Shown: positions 39,533-43,939 of the stretch, in pieces
Numbering within the stretch: position 1 is the first letter of the stretch
How the letters are laid out: each line of letters begins with the position of its first letter
Position numbers and translations under genes: made by a program
Origin: CAZCPB01 sp044223975
Lineage (GTDB): Bacteria; Planctomycetota; Phycisphaerae; Phycisphaerales; UBA1924
Length of the DNA: 43,939 bases
Assembly (NCBI GenBank): GCA_044223975.1
Contig: JBGALI010000028.1
Location: 1-43,939, forward strand
Direction: 5' to 3'
Notes under the pieces: generated by a model
The model's database searches: none
Seen by the model: only the letters and a program-made list of their open reading frames with translations
What the model was told of the DNA's origin: nothing

Positions 39533-42500
39533 TCACACATTGAAGTACTTCGCCTCGGGGTGATGCACCACGATCGCGCTGGTGCTCTGCTCCGGATCGA
39601 TCTGCCAATTCTCGGTGAGTTCGCAGCCGATGCGCTCGGGCTGCAGGAGCTTGAACAGCTTCTCCTGGTCCGACAGGTCGGGGCACGCCGGGTAGCCGAA
39701 GCTGTAGCGGCTGCCGCGGTAGTGCTGGGTGAAGAGGTCCTTGATCTTGGGCGAGTCCTCGCCGGCGATTCCGAGTTCCTGGCGCATCCGCTTGTGCCAG
39801 AGCTCGGCGAGGCCCTCGGCGCTCTCGACTCCCAGGCCGTGGAGGTAGAGGTACTCGGTGTAGTCGTTCTTGGTGAAGAGTTCCTGTGCCGCGGCACTGG
39901 CGCGCTTGCCCATGGTGACGCAGTGCATGCCGATCACGTCGACCTCGCCGGACTCGAGCGGGCGGAAGAAGTCCGAGATGCAGAGGCGGCGCTTGTCCTG
40001 CTGACGGGGGAAGGAAAAGCGAAGGAGTTCGCTACGAGCCCGACGCGCAAGCGAGGGACTCTCGTCCCCCGGCTCCCAGATGATCAAATCGTCCCCATCC
40101 GCATTGCACGGGAAGTAGCCGTACACGACCGCTGGCTGGAGCAGCCTCTCGCGGATGCACTGATCCTTCAAGCGTGCGAAGATCGGGTGCACCTTGTCCT
40201 CGAGCATCGCGTCGTACTCGGCATCGCTCTGGGCGCCCTTCTTGAACTGCCACTGGCCGCGGAAGAGGGCGATGGGGTTGACGAAGCGGAAGACCTCGTC
40301 CAGGGGAATGTCGCTGACGACGCGCGTGCCGAAGAACGGCGCCGTGGGAACGGTGACATCGGCGCGCACGCTGGACCTGACCCGCTCGCGCACCGCCACG
40401 CCGCCCTCGCCCTCTGTCTTGCCCTTGTTGATCCGGGCCAGCCTGGCGATGCGGGATTCGTTGATTTCGGTCTCCGCGCCGGTTCGCTTGGCAAGGCGGG
40501 CCTCGATCTCGTCGGCGAGCACCTTGGTCTTGCCCTGCACGATGTGGTCCATCGTGGAGAGGCCCTCGAACGCGTCCTTGCCGTAGAAGCATCCGCCCTG
40601 GTAGAGCGAGCGCAGGTGGCTTTCGCAGTAGTGGCGCGTCAGCGCGGCACCACCGAGAAGGAGCGGCACCGTCACCTTTTCGGTGTTCATCTCCTGGATG
40701 TTCTCTTCCATCACGTTTACGGACTTCACGAGCAGCCCCGAGAGCCCGATCGCGTCGGCCTTGTGCTCGCGCCAGGCCTGAAGGATCGCGGCGATCGGCT
40801 GCTTGATGCCCAGGTTGATGACCGTGTAGCCGTTGTTGGACAGGATGATGTCCACCAGGTTCTTGCCGATGTCGTGCACATCGCCCTTCACGGTCGCGAG
40901 CACGATTTTGCCCTTGGTCTGGCCCTCGACCTTCTCCATCAGCGGCTCGAGCTGGCTGACGGCCATCTTCATGACCTCGGCCGACTGGAGCACGAAGGGG
41001 AGCTGCATCTTGCCTGAGCCGAACAGTTCACCCACGGTCTTCATGCCGTCGAGCAGATGGTCGTTGATGATGTCCAGGGGCTTGTACTTCGCGAGCGCGG
41101 CCTCGAGCGTTTCCTTCACGCCCTGCTTCTCACCGTCGATGATGTGGGCCCGGAGACGCTCCTCGATGGTGAGGTCGGACATCTTCTTCTTGGTCGCCGC
41201 GGCAGACACGGCTTGGGCGTCCTTGAAGAGTTCGATGAACACCTGGAGCGGGTCAAAGCCCTCGCGCCGGCGGTCGTAGATCAGTTCGATCGCAGCATTC
41301 CAGTGCTCGTCCGAAATCTTGTTCCGCGGCAGGATCTTGCTCGCGTGCACGATCGCGCCCGTGAGCCCGGCCTCCCGCAATTCGTGCAGAAACGCGGAGT
41401 TCAGCACCACGCGTGCCGCGGGGTTGAGACCGAAGCTCACGTTGGAAAGTCCGACGACGATCTGGCTCTCGGGGAAGGCCTTGGAGATCCGCTTGCAGCC
41501 CTCGATCAGTTCGAGCGCGCTCTTGCGGTCGCTCTCCATGCCGGTCGAGATGGGCAGGACGAGCGGATCAAAGAGGATGTCGGCGGCGTCGAGCCCGAAG
41601 ACCTCGGTGGCGCGTTCGAACGCGCGGGCCGCGATCGAGAGTTTGCGGTCGGCGGTGCGGGCCATGCTGGCCTGCTTGTCCTCGTCGATCGAGCCGATCA
41701 CGACGGAGGCGCCGTAGGTCTTCGCCAGCTTCATGACGGCGTCGAACTTTTCCTCGCCGTCCTCGAAGTTCGCGGAGTTGATGATGCACTTGCCCGGCGC
41801 GTGCTTGAGGCCGGCCTCGATCGTCTTGAGCTGCGTCGAGTCGATCATCAGCGGCACGTCGGCCTGGCGCACCACACGCCGGACGATCTCGGCCATGTCG
41901 ACCGCGTTGTCGCGCCCGGCGTAGTCGACGTTGACGTCCAGCACGTGCGCGCCCTCGCGGACCTGCTCGCGCGACAGCGAGACGATGCCGTCCCAATCGT
42001 CGGCCTCCAGCAGCTTCTTGAACGCGCGGCTGCCGGATGCGTTCATCCGCTCGCCCGCGATCAGGAACGAATTGTCCTGCCGGTATTCGACCGCGCTGTA
42101 CAGCGAGGCAACTCCCGGAGCAAACACCCGCGGCTCGATGCTTGCACGCTGGCGCGACGCGACGGCGGCAGAAAGCTGGCGGATGTGCTCGGGCGTGGTG
42201 CCGCAGCAACCGCCGACGATCCCGACGCCGTCCTGCTCGATGAACTTCAGCATCGACTCAACGAACGGTCCCGGACCCAGCGGATACTCGGTGCGTCCCT
42301 CGACGAGCACGGGCAGGCCCGCGTTGGGCATGACCGAGACGTAGCGCGGCACGCCGGCGCGGCCCGCGCGCCCCATGCCGCCCCAGTGCTGCCCGAGCCA
42401 GTGGACGTGTTCGGACATTTCCGTCGGACCGGTCGCGCAGTTGAGGCCGAGCGAGAGGAGCGGGTACCCCGCCAGCGCCGTTGCCGCGGCTTCGATCGCG

Positions 42501-43117
42501 GAGCCCAGCAGCATTGTGCCGGTGGTCTCGATCGTGACGCTCGACATGATCGGGACGTCGTCGGTGGTCTTGTTCTTCTCGGCGAGCGCGGCGAGGATCG
42601 CGTTGATCGTGCACTTGATCTGGAGCAGGTCCTGCGATGTCTCGATCAGGAAGACGTCGATGCCGCCGTCAAGCATGCCGCGGGCCTGCTCGCGGTAACT
42701 GTCGAACATCGCGTCCCACGTCGTGTTGCCTAGAGTGATTAGCTTGGTGCCGGGTCCCATCGACCCTGCGACGAAGCGCGGCCGGTCGTTCGTCGAGAAC
42801 TTGGCGCACGCCGCCCGTGCGACCTCGGCCGACCGCTTCGCCAAGTCGTACGTCTGCTCTGAAATCCCGAACTCCGCGAGAACGAGTTTGTTGGCTCCGA
42901 AGCTGTCGGTCTCGACGACGTCGGCCCCGGCGTCGAGGTACGACTCGTGGATCTGCTGGATCACATCCGGACGGGTCTTGACGAGGATGTCGGTGCAGTT
43001 CTCGCAGCCGCAGTAGTCCTTGTCGACCGAGAGCGGGACTTTGTGAATCTGTGTGCCCATCGCTCCGTCAAAGACCAGGACGCGTCGGGCGAGTTCGTGG
43101 ACGAAGCGGCTGGGCAT
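39533..43117 (-). CDS. metH: cobalamin-dependent methionine synthase
   Basis: A 1194-residue enzyme that moves the methyl group of 5-methyltetrahydrofolate to homocysteine via methylcobalamin. All four modules are present. The homocysteine domain (1-330) has zinc cysteines in LNCATGP and GGCCGTTPEH. The pterin domain (about 345-615) has LDVNVDYAGRDN. The B12 cap and binding domain (about 650-900) has KGDVHDIGKNLVDIILSNNG, with its His as the lower cobalt ligand. The AdoMet reactivation domain (about 930-1190) ends with YRGSRYSFGYPACPDLSDQ. The length and order match E. coli MetH. ATG at 43117 starts MPSRFVHELARRVLVFDGAMG. Upstream is a spacer with a short inverted-repeat motif; downstream is a small membrane-protein gene. 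Needs a cobalamin supply, possibly by uptake. Confidence 0.97.
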   Translation of the reverse strand: MPSRFVHELARRVLVFDGAMGTQIHKVPLSVDKDYCGCENCTDILVKTRPDVIQQIHESYLDAGADVVETDSFGANKLVLAEFGISEQTYDLAKRSAEVARAACAKFSTNDRPRFVAGSMGPGTKLITLGNTTWDAMFDSYREQARGMLDGGIDVFLIETSQDLLQIKCTINAILAALAEKNKTTDDVPIMSSVTIETTGTMLLGSAIEAAATALAGYPLLSLGLNCATGPTEMSEHVHWLGQHWGGMGRAGRAGVPRYVSVMPNAGLPVLVEGRTEYPLGPGPFVESMLKFIEQDGVGIVGGCCGTTPEHIRQLSAAVASRQRASIEPRVFAPGVASLYSAVEYRQDNSFLIAGERMNASGSRAFKKLLEADDWDGIVSLSREQVREGAHVLDVNVDYAGRDNAVDMAEIVRRVVRQADVPLMIDSTQLKTIEAGLKHAPGKCIINSANFEDGEEKFDAVMKLAKTYGASVVIGSIDEDKQASMARTADRKLSIAARAFERATEVFGLDAADILFDPLVLPISTGMESDRKSALELIEGCKRISKAFPESQIVVGLSNVSFGLNPAARVVLNSAFLHELREAGLTGAIVHASKILPRNKISDEHWNAAIELIYDRRREGFDPLQVFIELFKDAQAVSAAATKKKMSDLTIEERLRAHIIDGEKQGVKETLEAALAKYKPLDIINDHLLDGMKTVGELFGSGKMQLPFVLQSAEVMKMAVSQLEPLMEKVEGQTKGKIVLATVKGDVHDIGKNLVDIILSNNGYTVINLGIKQPIAAILQAWREHKADAIGLSGLLVKSVNVMEENIQEMNTEKVTVPLLLGGAALTRHYCESHLRSLYQGGCFYGKDAFEGLSTMDHIVQGKTKVLADEIEARLAKRTGAETEINESRIARLARINKGKTEGEGGVAVRERVRSSVRADVTVPTAPFFGTRVVSDIPLDEVFRFVNPIALFRGQWQFKKGAQSDAEYDAMLEDKVHPIFARLKDQCIRERLLQPAVVYGYFPCNADGDDLIIWEPGDESPSLARRARSELLRFSFPRQQDKRRLCISDFFRPLESGEVDVIGMHCVTMGKRASAAAQELFTKNDYTEYLYLHGLGVESAEGLAELWHKRMRQELGIAGEDSPKIKDLFTQHYRGSRYSFGYPACPDLSDQEKLFKLLQPERIGCELTENWQIDPEQSTSAIVVHHPEAKYFNV

Positions 43118-43164
43118 GCGGAGACCCTAGGGGAATGCGTGGATTGGGAATGATCCGATTGAAC

Positions 43165-43198
43165 CATCCATTTAGCCGGATGAACAGATGAATGAATT
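43165..43198 (-). promoter_or_regulatory. TTCATC repeats upstream of metH
   Basis: On the minus strand, about 50-80 bp upstream of the metH start, TTCATC occurs twice in direct orientation and CATCC/GGATG forms a short inverted pair (43165-43182). It could be an operator or a leader stem. It does not match the MetJ box (AGACGTCT) or MetR consensus, and I see no cobalamin or SAM riboswitch core. Confidence 0.3.
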
Positions 43199-43240
43199 GT
43201 ACCCATGGATCGGAGCGACTGCAAGTCCGGTAAACACAAC

Positions 43241-43262
43241 GACCCGGCACCGGGGCCGGGTC
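43241..43262 (-). terminator. hairpin terminator after rpmE
   Basis: Perfect 8-bp stem gacccggc (43241-43248) and gccgggtc (43255-43262), 6-base loop. On the minus strand it is followed by GTTGTGTTT, a modest T-rich tail, about 70 bp downstream of the rpmE stop. It likely ends rpmE transcription ahead of metH. Confidence 0.65.
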
Positions 43263-43328
43263 GAAGGAAAATCGGTTCAAATTCGCGTTTCCGGAGACGA
43301 ATCGAAGACCAGCAACCGTCCGCGCGGG

Positions 43329-43556
43329 TCACTTCTTCTTGGCGTCCTTGAAGTAGTTCCCCTGGAACTTCCGCTGGAACTTCTCGACGCGTCCCGCGGA
43401 GTCCACAAACGTCTGCTTTCCCGTGAAGAACGGGTGCGATCCCGACCACACTTCCACGTGCAGTTCCGGCACCGTGGCGCCGCACGTCATCACGACCTGT
43501 CCGTTGTGATAGACCTTGCAGTTGTGGAAGTAGCGGGGATGGATGTCCTTCTTCAT
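43329..43556 (-). CDS. rpmE: 50S ribosomal protein L31 (cysteine-poor form)
   Basis: A 75-residue protein that bridges the two ribosomal subunits. It starts MKKDIHPRYFHNCKVYHNGQ at ATG 43556 and shows the family core SHPFFTGKQTFVDSAGRVEKF. The zinc-ligand pattern is incomplete: only two of the usual four cysteines remain (NCKVY, MTCGAT), and the CxxCHPF motif reads WSGSHPF, so this is a zinc-independent or degenerate type. A longer in-frame upstream extension is low-complexity and unlikely. Followed by the hairpin terminator. Confidence 0.95.
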   Translation of the reverse strand: MKKDIHPRYFHNCKVYHNGQVVMTCGATVPELHVEVWSGSHPFFTGKQTFVDSAGRVEKFQRKFQGNYFKDAKKK

Positions 43557-43735
43557 GGCGAGGCCTCGCGGTCCGGTCGGGTCGGAGGGTGCGGTGCGTA
43601 CCGGCAGGCACCCCAGGCGCGACGGGCGGAGAGTATAGGGCCGCGGCAGGCTGATTCCACGCTCGCGAAGAGCCGATCTTGACCGTCTATGAGTCTGGGC
43701 TAGGCTTCCGTCCGTTTGAGTCCGGACCAACTCGG

Positions 43736-43807
43736 TCCCCGATAGCTCAATGGTAGAGCGAGCGGCTGTTAACCGCTAGGTTTCAGGTTCGAGTCCTGAT
43801 CGGGGAG
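43736..43807 (+). tRNA. tRNA-Asn (anticodon GTT)
   Basis: Complete 72-nt cloverleaf. Acceptor arms TCCCCGA (43736-43742) and TCGGGGA (43800-43806) pair perfectly, the discriminator is G at 43807, the D-arm GCTC/GAGC, the anticodon arm AGCGG/CCGCT around CTGTTAA with GTT at 43768-43770, and the T-arm CAGG-TTCGAGT-CCTG. The CCA end is not encoded. Lies after rpmE in the opposite orientation. Confidence 0.97.
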
Positions 43808-43811
43808 TTCT

Positions 43812-43841
43812 GAGAAAGGCCTCGTAAAGAGGCCTTTTCTC
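43812..43841 (+). terminator. intrinsic terminator after tRNA-Asn
   Basis: The hairpin gagaaaggcctc (43812-43823) pairs with gaggccttttctc (43829-43841, one-base bulge) around a 5-base loop, four bases after the tRNA end. The T-run sits inside the descending arm. The remaining ~98 bp to the window end hold no recognisable gene. Confidence 0.75.
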
Positions 43842-43939
43842 GTTAACGGTCTGGGCCTTTCGCCCACCGCGCGTATCTCTCGGGAATCGTGGCACTTCCT
43901 GAAAGTCCGCGATTTGCCGGGCGCTCTCGAATCCGAGGC

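Noticed and set aside
43118..43328. Cobalamin or SAM riboswitch before metH
   Set aside because: No B12-box (GCCACTG-like) or SAM riboswitch core was found in the leader; the only hairpin is the rpmE terminator.
43736..43939. Integration site of a mobile element at tRNA-Asn
   Set aside because: No integrase or duplicated tRNA 3' end is visible within the window, which ends about 130 bp after the tRNA.

Overview
The window is high-GC DNA with tightly packed genes on both strands. It looks like chromosomal DNA of a planctomycete, most likely class Phycisphaerae. Pointers are a secreted protein with a C-terminal GC-type dockerin pair, two exported proteins with PAPG...RRR sorting tails, a futalosine-pathway menaquinone gene (mqnD), hairpin repeats of the CCCGAAGGG kind seen in planctomycete genomes, and the mix of trehalose, GH78 and Gfo/Idh/MocA genes. 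The taxonomic call is inference; there is no rRNA gene here to confirm it.

Layout. 1-4.3 kb is a loose, repeat-rich accessory stretch: three copies of a ~115 bp intergenic hairpin repeat, a three-TM hypothetical protein, a probably truncated small gene, an exported protein built of 43-residue repeats, and an HTH-like protein with an in-frame hairpin-repeat insertion. 4.4-7.3 kb holds divergent genes for methylmalonate-semialdehyde dehydrogenase and a PilZ-receiver-HPt-like protein. 7.3-11.2 kb is a trehalose operon (otsA, then a trehalose-phosphatase fused to a GH15 hydrolase). 11.5-18.3 kb carries an exported GH78 alpha-L-rhamnosidase, a dockerin-tailed exported protein and a Gfo/Idh/MocA oxidoreductase, followed by a Fur-family regulator. 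18.8-30.8 kb is a long run of minus-strand genes read right to left: DUF2231 membrane protein, rpsD, a SurA/PpiD-like membrane chaperone, C39-like cysteine peptidase, RimK-type ATP-grasp ligase, GCS2-type ligase, MFS transporter, PAS-rich hybrid histidine kinase, LuxR-type response regulator, then a strong intrinsic terminator. 31-38.6 kb is mostly plus-strand: purF, a sorting-tail protein overlapping mqnD, a fumarylacetoacetate-hydrolase-fold enzyme, smpB, an isolated FecCD permease and an S10 carboxypeptidase, with an isolated atpC on the minus strand. 38.7-43.9 kb contains a decayed Tat-exported gene, a small membrane protein, metH, rpmE and tRNA-Asn.

The most interesting block is C39 peptidase / RimK ATP-grasp / GCS2 ligase / MFS (22.3-27.2 kb). 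Two amide-bond-forming ligases, a peptidase and an exporter with 4-bp overlaps or short gaps look like a pathway that builds, trims and moves a small peptide or amino-acid conjugate, with the adjacent histidine kinase and response regulator as candidate controllers. The product is unknown. The second is the single polypeptide joining trehalose-6-phosphate phosphatase to a GH15 glycosidase beside otsA, which would place trehalose synthesis and a possible trehalose- or glucan-cleaving activity in one operon.
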